A stretch of 64,000 nucleotides of DNA from Chitinophaga flava (GCF_003308995.1 NZ_QFFJ01000001.1:868001-932000), one strand, 5' to 3'; shown: positions 26,872 through 35,539, counted from the stretch's first letter. Notes: generated by a model not told the origin, from the letters alone. Translations and numbers: made by a program.

Positions 26872-28029
26872 TTATTTGGTGGAGAATCTATAGACCGTTG
26901 TTTGGGTATAGGTTTCTCCTGGTTTGAGTATTACATTCGGAAAGTCGGGCTGATTGGGGGAATCAGGGAAATGTTGTGCTTCCAGGCAAAGGCCGGCATG
27001 CTGCACATATTTCTGTCCGTTGCGGGTGTTTGCAAGGGTACCATCGAGGAAGTTGCCGGAATAGAACTGAACACCGGGTTCTGTAGTAGCCATCTCCATA
27101 TAACGACCGCTGATTGGGTCATAAAGGGAGGCTACTGTTTCGAGGTCTTTGGATGTTTTATCCAGCACGTAGTTATGATCATAACCACCTTTCACGGCTG
27201 CAATATCTTTCCCTACTTTTTTCGGGGTGGTGAAGTCCATTACGGTGCCTTTCACTGGCTGCAGCTGGCCGGATGGTATCAGTTTATCATTCACCGGTGT
27301 ATAGCGGCTGGCTTTCAGCTCCAGTTCCTGGTTGAGGATGTTGCTGTCTTTACCTGCCGACAGATTGAAATAAGTGTGGTTGGTAAGATTCACCGGTGTT
27401 GGTTTATCCGCAGTGGCGCTATAGCTGATTTTCAGGGCATTATCGGGAGTGAGGGTGTATACCACGGTGGCCTTGAGATTGCCGGGGTAACCTTCTTCTC
27501 CGTCTTTGCTGGTATATTCCAGTTGCAGGCTGCTGTCGCCGGCCTGGGAGGCGGCCCATATCACTTTATCAAATCCTTTCATACCGCCGTGGAGCGTGTT
27601 GCCGTGATCGTTAGCTGCGAGCGTGTAGTCTTTACCGTCGAGTTTAAATCTGGCGTTGGCGATACGATTGGCATAACGGCCGATCAGTGCTCCGAAATAG
27701 GGCTGTCCTTTTTGCTGGTAGCCGCTCAGAGAATCATAAGACAGCACCACATTACCTTTCTGGCCCTGTTTATCAGCTGTGATGATATCGGTGACGATAC
27801 CTCCGTAGTTGAGGATCTTCACCTCTGTGCCGGCATCATTGTGCAGGGTGTATTGCAGCACTTCCTGTCCGTATGCCTGGCCATAGCTATGCCCTGTCGA
27901 AGCGGTAATACTGGTTGAATCGGCAGCATCATCTTTGGTTTCTTTGGGAGTAGCAGTGTTGTTACAGGATGCCAGGACTGCAGCGCCTGAGATCATAAGG
28001 GCGGGGAGTGCCCTGAAATTGATTTCCAT
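26872..28029 (-). CDS. Galactose mutarotase (aldose 1-epimerase), lipoprotein form
   Basis: A 385-residue GalM-type enzyme that interconverts alpha and beta aldose anomers. Visible are NYGGIVTDI (about 74), the ALIGRYANRIANARF block (about 112), HGGMKGFDK (about 146), the catalytic His in NLTNHTYFNLSAG (about 215), and the late EPGVQFYSGNFLDG with the catalytic acid in CLEAQHFPDSPNQP. The N-terminal LASCNN lipobox (Cys near 22) and Thr/Lys-rich spacer mean it is a periplasm-facing lipoprotein, not the usual cytosolic enzyme. It converges on SusC/SusD, so a link to sugar uptake is plausible but only positional. Confidence 0.92.
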   Translation of the reverse strand: MEINFRALPALMISGAAVLASCNNTATPKETKDDAADSTSITASTGHSYGQAYGQEVLQYTLHNDAGTEVKILNYGGIVTDIITADKQGQKGNVVLSYDSLSGYQQKGQPYFGALIGRYANRIANARFKLDGKDYTLAANDHGNTLHGGMKGFDKVIWAASQAGDSSLQLEYTSKDGEEGYPGNLKATVVYTLTPDNALKISYSATADKPTPVNLTNHTYFNLSAGKDSNILNQELELKASRYTPVNDKLIPSGQLQPVKGTVMDFTTPKKVGKDIAAVKGGYDHNYVLDKTSKDLETVASLYDPISGRYMEMATTEPGVQFYSGNFLDGTLANTRNGQKYVQHAGLCLEAQHFPDSPNQPDFPNVILKPGETYTQTTVYRFSTK

Positions 28030-28151
28030 AACGTATATAGTGGTTAAGTGAATAGTATTTTTAAATATCGTGATAATTAGGGAAAAGAAGAAATGTGTGA
28101 ATGTTAATCCCGCCGTGATATGTTTTGGTAGTATTTATTCTCCGGAAGGGT

Positions 28152-28159
28152 TAATTTTG
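28152..28159 (+). promoter_or_regulatory. -7 promoter box of the peptidase E gene
   Basis: TAATTTTG, an exact TAnnTTTG match, ends 24 bases before the ATG at 28184. A TTTG at 28124-28127 lies 24 bases upstream, longer than the usual 19-21. The box sits downstream of the longer in-frame start at 28070, which argues against that start. Confidence 0.45.
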
Positions 28160-28183
28160 GCGGCCAGAGAAATACACCAACAT

Positions 28184-28897
28184 ATGAAACATATTGTACT
28201 GGCCAGCACTTCCACCCTTTATGGTGAAGGTTACCTGGCTTATTTGCAGCCTGTGATGAAGACGCTGTTTGCCGGCGTCAGCGAGATCATTTTTGTGCCG
28301 TTTGCCCGTCCGGGTGGGATTTCCCATGATGAATACACTGCTAAAGCCGCGGCTGCATTTGAGCCGCTGCAGATAAAAGTAAAAGGGTTGCATACCTTTG
28401 CCGACCCTGCAGCCGCTATCCGGGAAGCACAGGGCTTTTTCACCGGAGGAGGCAATACCTTCCTGCTGGTAAAAGAACTGCTGGAACGCGGACTGATGGA
28501 CAAATTAAAAGCAGCCGTAGAAGAAGGCCGTCCTTACATGGGATGCAGCGCCGGCAGCAACATCGGCGGTGTTTCCATGCAAACTACCAACGATATGCCC
28601 ATCGTTTATCCTCCCGGATTCCAGACAATGGGACTGGTGCCTTTTAACCTGAATCCACACTACCTCGACCCTATCCCCGATCTGCCGCATATGGGAGAAA
28701 CCAGAGAGACACGCATCCGCGAATTCCATACCCAACACACCACACCTGTGCTGGGCCTGCGCGAAGGCGGCTGGATACATGTCAAAGGTGAAGCCATCAC
28801 CCTGGAAGGCAAAGTAAGCGCCCGTATCTTCGAAGCCGGTAAAACGCCTTATGAAGTGGAACCCGGCAGCAGCCTCAATTTTCTCCGCCAATCCTGA
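28184..28897 (+). CDS. pepE: Peptidase E (alpha-aspartyl dipeptidase, family S51)
   Basis: 237 residues from the ATG at 28184, close to the 229 of the enterobacterial enzyme. The nucleophile is Ser122 in GCSAGSN; the Asp (TTNDMPI) and His (NPHY) of the triad follow at the expected spacing. TGGGNTFLL (about 87) is also characteristic. The enzyme is cytosolic and cleaves dipeptides with N-terminal Asp. An in-frame start at 28070 would add 38 residues and lies upstream of the promoter box, so it is rejected. The TetR gene follows 33 bases downstream but has its own promoter. Confidence 0.92.
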   Translation: MKHIVLASTSTLYGEGYLAYLQPVMKTLFAGVSEIIFVPFARPGGISHDEYTAKAAAAFEPLQIKVKGLHTFADPAAAIREAQGFFTGGGNTFLLVKELLERGLMDKLKAAVEEGRPYMGCSAGSNIGGVSMQTTNDMPIVYPPGFQTMGLVPFNLNPHYLDPIPDLPHMGETRETRIREFHTQHTTPVLGLREGGWIHVKGEAITLEGKVSARIFEAGKTPYEVEPGSSLNFLRQS

Positions 28898-28898
28898 T

Positions 28899-28920
28899 TA
28901 AACGAATAGTTATTCGTTTA
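28899..28920. promoter_or_regulatory. Palindromic operator on the TetR promoter
   Basis: TAAACGAAT (28899-28907) and ATTCGTTTA (28912-28920) are perfect inverted 9-base arms with a 4-base centre. The right arm overlaps the first two bases of the -7 box. This is the expected arrangement for a TetR protein repressing its own gene; binding is inferred. Confidence 0.75.
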
Positions 28921-28926
28921 TCTTTG
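28919..28926 (+). promoter_or_regulatory. -7 promoter box of the TetR gene
   Basis: TATCTTTG matches TAnnTTTG exactly. Only 4 bases separate it from the ATG at 28931, so the transcript probably starts at or next to the start codon. Confidence 0.7.
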
Positions 28927-28930
28927 GACT

Positions 28931-29518
28931 ATGCGCTTAAAAGATGAGAACAAACTAATTACTATACAGGAAAAGGCCATCGAAATGATCGTCAGAGAAG
29001 GTTTCGATGGCCTCAGTATGCACAAGCTGGCCAAAGCAGCCAACATCTCTGTTTCCACCATATACGTCTATTTCAAAAACCGGGAAGACCTGCTTAATCA
29101 GCTGTATATCGCTGTATCAGCACTGTTTGCCAAAGAAACCCTGCACAACTTTGACCCCAACATGGACTTCGAAGCCGGCCTATGGCTGCAGTGGACGAAC
29201 CGTTACCGCTATATTCAGCAGTATCCGCTGCATTATCATTTTTCGGAACAGTTCCGTAACTCCCCGCTGATCCATCATCCGGATATTAAAGAAGATGTTT
29301 TCCGCAGCACCATGCAGCAGTTTGTGGCTAACGCCGTCCGGAAACAACAGATTGCCGACCTGCCTGAAGAAGTATACTGGGCGCTGGCCTACGGGCCTTT
29401 TTATATACTGGTCAACTTCCACCTGCATAATGCAGCCCTGGCTGGCAAACCATTCCAACTGAGTGAAGAAACAATGAACATAACTTTTGCAAGAACCCTG
29501 CAATCCTTAAAAAAATGA
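28931..29518 (+). CDS. TetR/AcrR-family transcriptional regulator
   Basis: A 195-residue regulator. The N-terminal helix-turn-helix is clear: AIEMIVREGFDGLSMHKLAKAANISVSTIYVYFKNREDLLNQLY (residues 16-60). The C-terminal ligand domain is helical and resembles the TetR_C groups of Bacteroidota without a recognisable ligand signature. The promoter carries a perfect palindrome, so autorepression is likely. The stop overlaps the ATG of the next gene (ATGA at 29515-29518), so the two are translationally coupled. Confidence 0.9.
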   Translation: MRLKDENKLITIQEKAIEMIVREGFDGLSMHKLAKAANISVSTIYVYFKNREDLLNQLYIAVSALFAKETLHNFDPNMDFEAGLWLQWTNRYRYIQQYPLHYHFSEQFRNSPLIHHPDIKEDVFRSTMQQFVANAVRKQQIADLPEEVYWALAYGPFYILVNFHLHNAALAGKPFQLSEETMNITFARTLQSLKK

Positions 29519-29853
29519 CAACGACTTTATTCCGCCCTGTAGGCCTGGCTGAGCTAATACTAATTGAACAATCCGGCTGGAAAAAATTTCCTCCCCGTCT
29601 TCCCGACCAACCCATCTTCTACCCTGTCATGAATGAAGAATATGCCATTCAAATATCCACCCAATGGAATGTACCGGCTTATGGGAAAGGATATGTTACC
29701 CGGTTTGAAGTAAACACGGAATTTCTGCAGGCCTATCCTGTACAGAATGTGGGTGGTATCATCCATGATGAGCTATGGATACCGGCAGAAGACCTGGAAG
29801 CCTTCAATGAAAATATTGTGGGATTGATTGAGGTAACACAACGATACGAATAA
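29515..29853 (+). CDS. Small conserved protein, coupled to the TetR gene
   Basis: 112 residues, no signal peptide. It has the conserved pattern LFRPVGLAELILI, FPPRLPDQPIFYPVMNEEYAIQI and GYVTRFEV, ending with a WIPAEDLEAFN block. In databases I recall relatives carrying the vague label ADP-ribosylation/crystallin J1, which is not evidence of that activity. Four-base overlap with the TetR stop makes it the natural target or partner of that regulator. Function unknown. Confidence 0.75.
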   Translation: MTTTLFRPVGLAELILIEQSGWKKFPPRLPDQPIFYPVMNEEYAIQISTQWNVPAYGKGYVTRFEVNTEFLQAYPVQNVGGIIHDELWIPAEDLEAFNENIVGLIEVTQRYE

Positions 29854-29864
29854 TATACCAGCAA

Positions 29865-29890
29865 AAAGGCCGGAATCGCTTCCGGCCTTT
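29865..29890. terminator. Bidirectional terminator
   Basis: A 10-bp perfect stem AAAGGCCGGA / TCCGGCCTTT (29865-29874 with 29881-29890) between the 29515 gene and the convergent helicase gene. Confidence 0.8.
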
Positions 29891-29903
29891 GCTATAACTA
29901 TAC

Positions 29904-31232
29904 TTACTTCGCTACATCTATTTTCACCTTTTTATTCTTTATCCGCTCATCTTTGATGATGTGTAAAGTATTGGATGCCTTTGACTTCACGATAGCCACA
30001 AAAGAGAAGAAATCCTTCACTTCTATCAGCCCTACATCTTCTTTTTTAAGCATGCCTTTTTTGGTGAGGAAACCGACGATATCGATTTTATTGACTTTAT
30101 CCTTTTTACCTGCGGAGATGAACAGGGTTGTCCATTTTGGTTTTTCCGGCAGGACCGCTTTTTCCGGCAGCTGGATGGTGTCCACTGTTTCGGTAATGTA
30201 CGGCATCAGTTTTTCGTCTGGTGCGAGGATGACGATTGCGGTGCCACTGGCTTCCATTCTGGCGGTACGGCCATTGCGGTGTGTCCAGCTGTCTTCTGTA
30301 TGAGGCAGGTGGAAGTGTACGATATAACGGATATTAGGAATATCCAGTCCGCGGGCGGCCAGGTCGGTGGTCACCAGTACGTTGACAGTGCCGTTACGGA
30401 ATTTGCAGAGGGCGCTGTCACGCTCTCTTTGTTCCATGGCGCCGTGGTAGAATTCGTTGAGGATACCTTTCTCAGACAGCATAGTGCTGGTGCGTTCCAC
30501 CGCCTCACGATGGTTACAGAACACGATGGTAGAGCGGTTGCCCAGGTGGCAGATCAGGCGGAACAGGGTTTCTACCTTATCATTTTCAGGTGATAATACC
30601 TGTTGATAAGCCAGACGGGCCTGTGGAGTTCCATCTTCCGGCAGGAAATTGAGTTTCTGCGGATTATCCAGGTTTACAAAATCCGGGATGTCTACCGCTT
30701 CTGTGGCGGAGGTGAGGATACGCTTGGTTACACCAGGCAGGGAGGAAATGATAAAGGATACTTCTTCCTGGAAACCCAGTTCCAGTGATTTATCGAATTC
30801 GTCGAGCACCAGTGTTTCGATGGTATCGGTAGTGATATTGCCTCTGCGGATATGGTCACAGATACGGCCCGGTGTGCCTACGATTACGGCAGGCGGCTGT
30901 ACCAGGTTGTTTTCTTCCGTTTCACGGAGGTGTCCGCCATAAGTGGCGGTGATCTTGTAACCGGTCCCCATGAGTTTGAAGACCTTTTCTATCTGAAGGG
31001 CCAGTTCACGGGAAGGAGCCACGATCATGGCCTGTGTCTTTTTATTGGCAGGGTCGAGCCGTTCGAGGACGGGCAGGAGGAAAGCCAGCGTTTTACCGGA
31101 GCCGGTAGCAGAGAGCAGAATGACATCGGAATGCTGGCGGTTGGCCGCAACAGACGCTTCCTGCATGTCATTGAGCGTTTTGATCTTGAGATTAGAAAGA
31201 ATATCTTCTAATGAATATGTTCCTTTTTGCAT
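29904..31232 (-). CDS. DEAD-box-type ATP-dependent RNA helicase
   Basis: A 442-residue helicase. Motifs in order: Q-motif region (LNDMQEAS, about 20), I ATGSGKT (about 42), Ia PSRELA, Ib TPGR, II DEFD (about 143) in place of DEAD, III SAT (about 175), IV IVFCNHR, V TTDLAARGLD, VI HRNGRTAR (about 320). The last 75 residues form a DbpA-like RNA-binding domain (KVNKIDIVGFLTKKG to the Lys-rich tail), which in E. coli DbpA targets 23S rRNA. It therefore probably acts in ribosome assembly or cold-shock RNA remodelling. Its -7 box lies 7 bases before the ATG. Confidence 0.92.
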   Translation of the reverse strand: MQKGTYSLEDILSNLKIKTLNDMQEASVAANRQHSDVILLSATGSGKTLAFLLPVLERLDPANKKTQAMIVAPSRELALQIEKVFKLMGTGYKITATYGGHLRETEENNLVQPPAVIVGTPGRICDHIRRGNITTDTIETLVLDEFDKSLELGFQEEVSFIISSLPGVTKRILTSATEAVDIPDFVNLDNPQKLNFLPEDGTPQARLAYQQVLSPENDKVETLFRLICHLGNRSTIVFCNHREAVERTSTMLSEKGILNEFYHGAMEQRERDSALCKFRNGTVNVLVTTDLAARGLDIPNIRYIVHFHLPHTEDSWTHRNGRTARMEASGTAIVILAPDEKLMPYITETVDTIQLPEKAVLPEKPKWTTLFISAGKKDKVNKIDIVGFLTKKGMLKKEDVGLIEVKDFFSFVAIVKSKASNTLHIIKDERIKNKKVKIDVAK

Positions 31233-31239
31233 GTGCCAG

Positions 31240-31247
31240 CAAAAGTA
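31240..31247 (-). promoter_or_regulatory. -7 promoter box of the helicase gene
   Basis: On the minus strand this reads TACTTTTG, an exact TAnnTTTG match. It lies 7 bases upstream of the ATG at 31232, giving a leader of only a few bases. Confidence 0.5.
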
Positions 31248-31253
31248 CGAAAA

Positions 31254-32213
31254 TTAAATTTGGGCCGGCATCGGCGTTTTCGACTCACTGAAAGGGTCCG
31301 GTAACACCCAGCGCGCCTTGTAGATCCGGAGCCCGGGCTGCATAAACACGCGCTGCCCTTTTGCATCTATCACTTCGTCTGTCCACCAGGACTCCTTAGG
31401 CTTGCCGAGGATCACCGGAAAGCCAGCCGGACCGGAAGAAACACTTTTGATATTCTCCTGTATCGTTGCTCCGGGAGATAATTGTCTGGAGCCAATATCC
31501 AACCGGTACACGTGGGTGAGGTTGGTGAGCCATAAACTGTTTTCGCCATATACCGGGTACAGGTCATGCGCTTCGGTACCTGGCAGGCGGAAGCTGGTAT
31601 CTGCGATCAGGTCGGGGGTATCCCTATTGAAGTTGTAACGGTATACCTTCATGGAGTCCATGGCGGCCGTCCACAGGCGCCGGCCGGCAGCATCCCATAC
31701 CACATTATGCCCGAAGGCTACCGGTATCTTTTTCGTATATGCGTTGGCATTATATCCGGTGGTATCTGCCCTGAAAATCATCAGGAAATTACCGGTACTG
31801 GAAGCACTGACGATATTACCATCCGGCAGCAGCGCCGCAGAATGGGTATTGCCACCGGCATAAGCATAAAACATTGTTTTTTTATCCGCGATACGGATCA
31901 GCGCCACCCCTCCGCCGGAAGCCGTCATCAGGATATAACGGCCGTTGAGTACAGGCTTTGCCTCACTGGGATTATTGAACCACTTGACATGTTCAGGTTT
32001 TACACCACACAGGGCTGGCTTCCATTCCCAGATAATTTTTCCGGCGTTTACATCGGCAATGGCTATACGGTGCTCCGCCTGCTCTGCGAGCACGATGCAG
32101 CGCCGACAACCGGTCACCGTAGTATCGCGGGAGAAGGCCCGCATCTCACTATAAAAAAATAACAAAACAGTAACTAAATACAGGGTATACTTCATCTTGT
32201 TGTGTTTGTACAT
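31254..32213 (-). CDS. DUF6528-type secreted beta-propeller-like protein
   Basis: A 319-residue protein with a signal peptide (about 1-27, hydrophobic core LYLVTVLLFFYSEM). The body has repeated short strands with WD/NHL-like spacing: IVLAEQAEHRIAIADV, GRYILMTASGGGVALI, DGNIVSASSTGNFLMIF, AGRRLWTAAMD, GENSLWLTNLTHVYRLD. The family name is by recall. It is likely a periplasmic or surface propeller that binds a ligand; no catalytic motif is seen. A second ATG 6 codons in (MKYTLYL) would give a more usual signal. It is divergent from the 32240 lipoprotein gene, with a gap of only 26 bases. Confidence 0.7.
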   Translation of the reverse strand: MYKHNKMKYTLYLVTVLLFFYSEMRAFSRDTTVTGCRRCIVLAEQAEHRIAIADVNAGKIIWEWKPALCGVKPEHVKWFNNPSEAKPVLNGRYILMTASGGGVALIRIADKKTMFYAYAGGNTHSAALLPDGNIVSASSTGNFLMIFRADTTGYNANAYTKKIPVAFGHNVVWDAAGRRLWTAAMDSMKVYRYNFNRDTPDLIADTSFRLPGTEAHDLYPVYGENSLWLTNLTHVYRLDIGSRQLSPGATIQENIKSVSSGPAGFPVILGKPKESWWTDEVIDAKGQRVFMQPGLRIYKARWVLPDPFSESKTPMPAQI

Positions 32214-32239
32214 TTCATCATTTTAACTACTTTCAGGAT

Positions 32240-32728
32240 ATGAAAACACTACAAATCCTATCGTTCGTTGCTGTTGGCGCCCTCGCATCCTGCGGCCAGT
32301 CCGGCAACCAATCCGGCAACCAAGCTAATAAAAATACCGACAGTGTAAAAACCCCGGCCACTTTTACCGAAGATATCTGTTATCAGAAAGCCAATGGCAA
32401 GGATACTACCATTTTGGAGCTGCATAAGCAGGACACCCTGGTAGTGGGCCAACTTTTCTACAATCGTTTTGAGAAAGATAAGAATGCAGGCGCCATTGCC
32501 GGGGTAATCCGCAACAATTATATCTTTGGACAATATTCTTTTATGAGTGAAGGGACGATGAGTAGCCGTCCGGTGATATTCCACCTGGTGGGCGATAAAG
32601 CCTACGAAGCAGTGACAGATAGTATCAACCGGGTAGGTGTGCTTGTTTTTTCAAACGATACTACCGCTTTAAAATTTGAAGCGGAACCACTTTTAAAAAT
32701 TTCCTGTGACAAGATAGGGGTAAAATAA
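32240..32728 (+). CDS. Hypothetical lipoprotein
   Basis: 162 residues with a lipobox ALASC (Cys near 18) and a low-complexity Gln/Ser/Asn linker containing two QSGNQ repeats. The mature part is beta-rich, with YQKANGKDTTILELHKQDTLVVGQLFYNRFEKDKN resembling the small lipocalin-like lipoproteins of Bacteroidota. No specific function is recognised. It is followed after 41 bases by the DUF6268-like barrel gene on the same strand, so both may be envelope proteins of one unit. Confidence 0.65.
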   Translation: MKTLQILSFVAVGALASCGQSGNQSGNQANKNTDSVKTPATFTEDICYQKANGKDTTILELHKQDTLVVGQLFYNRFEKDKNAGAIAGVIRNNYIFGQYSFMSEGTMSSRPVIFHLVGDKAYEAVTDSINRVGVLVFSNDTTALKFEAEPLLKISCDKIGVK

Positions 32729-32729
32729 C

Positions 32730-32793
32730 ACAAGCGTGTCGATATCGAAACACCTACAAAAATTTCGATATGACACACCTGCCTCGCGCTTGT
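32730..32793 (+). promoter_or_regulatory. Hairpin that encloses the start codon of the 32770 gene
   Basis: 32737-32750 can pair with 32763-32775 (one bulged base), and ACAAGCG at 32730-32736 can pair with CGCTTGT at 32787-32793. The ATG at 32770-32772 is within the inner stem. Translation could be gated by this fold; it may also be part of the end of the previous transcript. Confidence 0.45.
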
Positions 32794-33717
32794 CACAAGC
32801 GCACTGCCTGGCTATTGCCCGGACTTTTGTTAATGGCTGGCGCCGTAAAAGCACAGCTTGGCGCCAGCAACCTCACCGGCCCTGGTGTAGCTATTAATGT
32901 CGATTACCTGCCTGCCAGTCATTATATCCGGCCGGAAGACTCCCTGAAGATGCCGGCCACCACTTCACAACAGCGTATCAGCCTGGGCGCTGCATTTTTG
33001 TTATCCTCCCATGTAGACACGATCACCGGTAAAGTACGCACCTGGAGCCTCGGAGCATTTGGTACCTATTCCAAGTTTACCAATAAGGATTATGAAAAAC
33101 AGATATTCCCTGATGAACTGCTGGGAACACAAATAAGTCTGTTACACAAACGTACCATCAACAGCAAATGGAGCCTCATGGCGATGGTATCTGCAGGTGT
33201 GTTCACCGATATGGAAAAAATAGACTACGAAGATGTGGTGATCAACGGCGGTGTGATTTTTATCAAACGCTACAACCCCAGATTCAGCCTGGGTATTGGC
33301 GCCGTACTCACCAACAGCTTCGGCGCACCGATGGTGCTGCCAGCCTTCCTGCTGTCATGGAAAACCAACGGCCGGTTCAAAGTTGAAGTGAACATCCCCG
33401 AAAAAATCAGTGTCAGCAGCACACTTAATAAATATGATGATCTCGCCCTTGCCCTAAGGCTTTCCGGCGCTGCCTTTGATGTAGAAAAACATCCTGACAA
33501 TAAAAGACAATTAGGCTATTCAGAAATCACTGTCGGACTGGAAAACACTTTCCATCTCACACGTAAAGTAGATTTCAACATTGCCGGAGGCAGCGTTCTG
33601 GTCAGCAGTGTACAGTTTCGTGAGAAAAAACTGTCTTCCATATTTTCCGACGTACCATCCCACCGGCTTGCCACCAACTTTTACCTCAGTGCAGGGGTAA
33701 GGTGGAATTTCAGATAA
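32770..33717 (+). CDS. DUF6268-like outer-membrane beta-barrel protein
   Basis: A 315-residue protein with an Arg/Lys-rich start, signal core LLPGLLLMAGAVKAQ, and a mature part of alternating amphipathic strands ending in SAGVRWNFR. Strands such as SLGAAFLLSSHV, WSLGAFGTY, WSLMAMVSAGVF and FSLGIGAVLTNSFGAPMVLPAFLLSW fit a barrel of 10-12 strands. The family name is from recall. It is probably a passive outer-membrane protein; the substrate is unknown. A terminator follows directly. Confidence 0.7.
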   Translation: MTHLPRACHKRTAWLLPGLLLMAGAVKAQLGASNLTGPGVAINVDYLPASHYIRPEDSLKMPATTSQQRISLGAAFLLSSHVDTITGKVRTWSLGAFGTYSKFTNKDYEKQIFPDELLGTQISLLHKRTINSKWSLMAMVSAGVFTDMEKIDYEDVVINGGVIFIKRYNPRFSLGIGAVLTNSFGAPMVLPAFLLSWKTNGRFKVEVNIPEKISVSSTLNKYDDLALALRLSGAAFDVEKHPDNKRQLGYSEITVGLENTFHLTRKVDFNIAGGSVLVSSVQFREKKLSSIFSDVPSHRLATNFYLSAGVRWNFR

Positions 33718-33727
33718 ATGCGGAAGA

Positions 33728-33763
33728 AAAGGTGTCTCATTATACAGAGACACCTTTCTTTTT
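33728..33763 (+). terminator. Rho-independent terminator
   Basis: The 11-bp stem AAAGGTGTCTC / GAGACACCTTT (33728-33738 with 33747-33757) is followed by CTTTTTT. Confidence 0.85.
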
Positions 33764-34054
33764 TGAGTACCCATCCCATCGCAGTGTCACTACGTACATT
33801 CACGCCATCAATCGTCAAGCATAGTACCTATAGCCCATTACTGATTGTTTAAAAACCCGTCATTTCCATATCTTTTCCCGGTTACCCACCACCAGCAGTA
33901 GCAGGATCTGATATCATCATACATCAGCATTATACTTACCGGCACTTCCAACCAGGTGCCCAGCTATTTACAGTGACCAAACGCAAGCGATCTGCCACCA
34001 ACAGACAGCCGGAAATCCATAACATTATTTTTTATCAATCAATAAAAACCAACA

Positions 34055-35539
34055 ATGAAAAAGCACCTATTATTCATCATTGCTTTATGTCTGAGCGCTG
34101 CGGCATGTACCAAAAAAATTCAGGAACCAACCATTAGTACCCCTGTTGATCCGCTTCAAGCCCCAGGCAGTCTGAAAGGTCAGAACCATCTTCTACCCGG
34201 AACAGATCAATATCGGTTACTCGTAAAATTTAAAGCAGCTGCTATCCTGGCCGTCGAAAAAAATCAGCCTGTATTTGCTAAAACCTTTGCCCCATCTGCT
34301 GCCAGTACCTGGGGAAGGACCTCCGGCAATGTTCAGTCGTTTACTTATGAGCAGGCGATTCCCTTTGCACCGGAAGAAAAAGCAGCTATGAAACAAGGCC
34401 GCCTGGCAGCAGCAACACCTGGAGTTTTCAACCGCTATGCCTTCAGAGGCCTGCTTTATATAAAAGAAGCGCCCACCATGCAGCCTGCCGATGTATTAAA
34501 ACTCGCAGACGAATTCGAGAAACTGGATATCGTGGAATATGCAGCCGTAGAACCAGTAACCCCACCGCCTCCTCCTGTAACACCCGACTATTCCGCGCAG
34601 CAATACTACAGAAATGACGTAGATGCCACCGATCCGAATGTGCGTGGTATCAACGCCATCTATGCCTGGTCTGTGGGTGTTACCGGCTCCGGTATTCGTA
34701 TTGCCGACATTGAATGGGGATACAATAAAAATCATGAAGACCTTGTTGGCTCAAGAGCGCTGGAAGTATTACCGCCGCCGGATGATCAGTATAAAGACCA
34801 CGGCACCGCTGTAATCAGCATACTGCTGGGAAGAAATAACGGCTTTGGCGTAACCGGTCTGGTATACGGAGCGGATAGTTGTTTCGTTGTCTCCGAACGT
34901 GTACTTGGAAGACCAGGCGGCATTGCAGCCGGGCTTGCAAGACTGCGCCGTGGCGATGTGTTCCTGTATGAAATGCAGACCAGCGGTTCGGGTGGTAATT
35001 ATGTTCCTGCTGATTTTAATCAGGCTGTATGGGATATCACCAAAGCAGCCACTGACTCTGGTATCATTGTAGTGGCCGCAGCTGGCAATGGCGATCAAAA
35101 CCTGGATGACGCCTATTATAACAGTTACCGGGCCAGAGGAGATAACCGCGCGATTATTGTGGGAGCTGGCACCAAAGTATCGCGCAATAAAGCCAGCTTC
35201 TCCACCTATGGCAGCACCGTGCATCTGCAGGGCTGGGGCGACTGGACTGTTGTCAGCGCTGGTTATGGATCTCTTTATAACGGTGGTCCCGACGCTACCT
35301 ATTCAAAGGATTTTTCAGGTACTTCTTCTGCCACACCGATTGTTGCTTCTGCCGTGATTGCAGTGCAATCATGGTACAAAGCCCACACCGGCACTGTATT
35401 ATCACCACTTGCCATTAGAAACCTGCTGATCAATACCGGCACGCCTCAAGGTACCGGCGGCCATATCGGACCTTTGCCCAATATCAAAGCGGCCATCGAA
35501 TCACTTAGCGCCTCTGGCGTTGCAGCTCCTCAGCCATAA
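34055..35539 (+). CDS. Subtilisin-like serine protease (S8), lipoprotein
   Basis: A 494-residue protein. The signal peptide ends in SAAAC (lipobox Cys near 21), so it is membrane anchored. Catalytic residues of the S8 triad are D218 (IADIEWG), H249 (DHGTAV) and S424 (FSGTSSATP). A region of about 170 residues before the Asp looks like an inhibitor/prodomain, with a Pro-rich linker near 170. Such enzymes degrade or process extracellular proteins. There is no C-terminal sorting domain. The 290 bases upstream are without a recognisable gene. A terminator lies between it and the convergent gene. Confidence 0.9.
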   Translation: MKKHLLFIIALCLSAAACTKKIQEPTISTPVDPLQAPGSLKGQNHLLPGTDQYRLLVKFKAAAILAVEKNQPVFAKTFAPSAASTWGRTSGNVQSFTYEQAIPFAPEEKAAMKQGRLAAATPGVFNRYAFRGLLYIKEAPTMQPADVLKLADEFEKLDIVEYAAVEPVTPPPPPVTPDYSAQQYYRNDVDATDPNVRGINAIYAWSVGVTGSGIRIADIEWGYNKNHEDLVGSRALEVLPPPDDQYKDHGTAVISILLGRNNGFGVTGLVYGADSCFVVSERVLGRPGGIAAGLARLRRGDVFLYEMQTSGSGGNYVPADFNQAVWDITKAATDSGIIVVAAAGNGDQNLDDAYYNSYRARGDNRAIIVGAGTKVSRNKASFSTYGSTVHLQGWGDWTVVSAGYGSLYNGGPDATYSKDFSGTSSATPIVASAVIAVQSWYKAHTGTVLSPLAIRNLLINTGTPQGTGGHIGPLPNIKAAIESLSASGVAAPQP

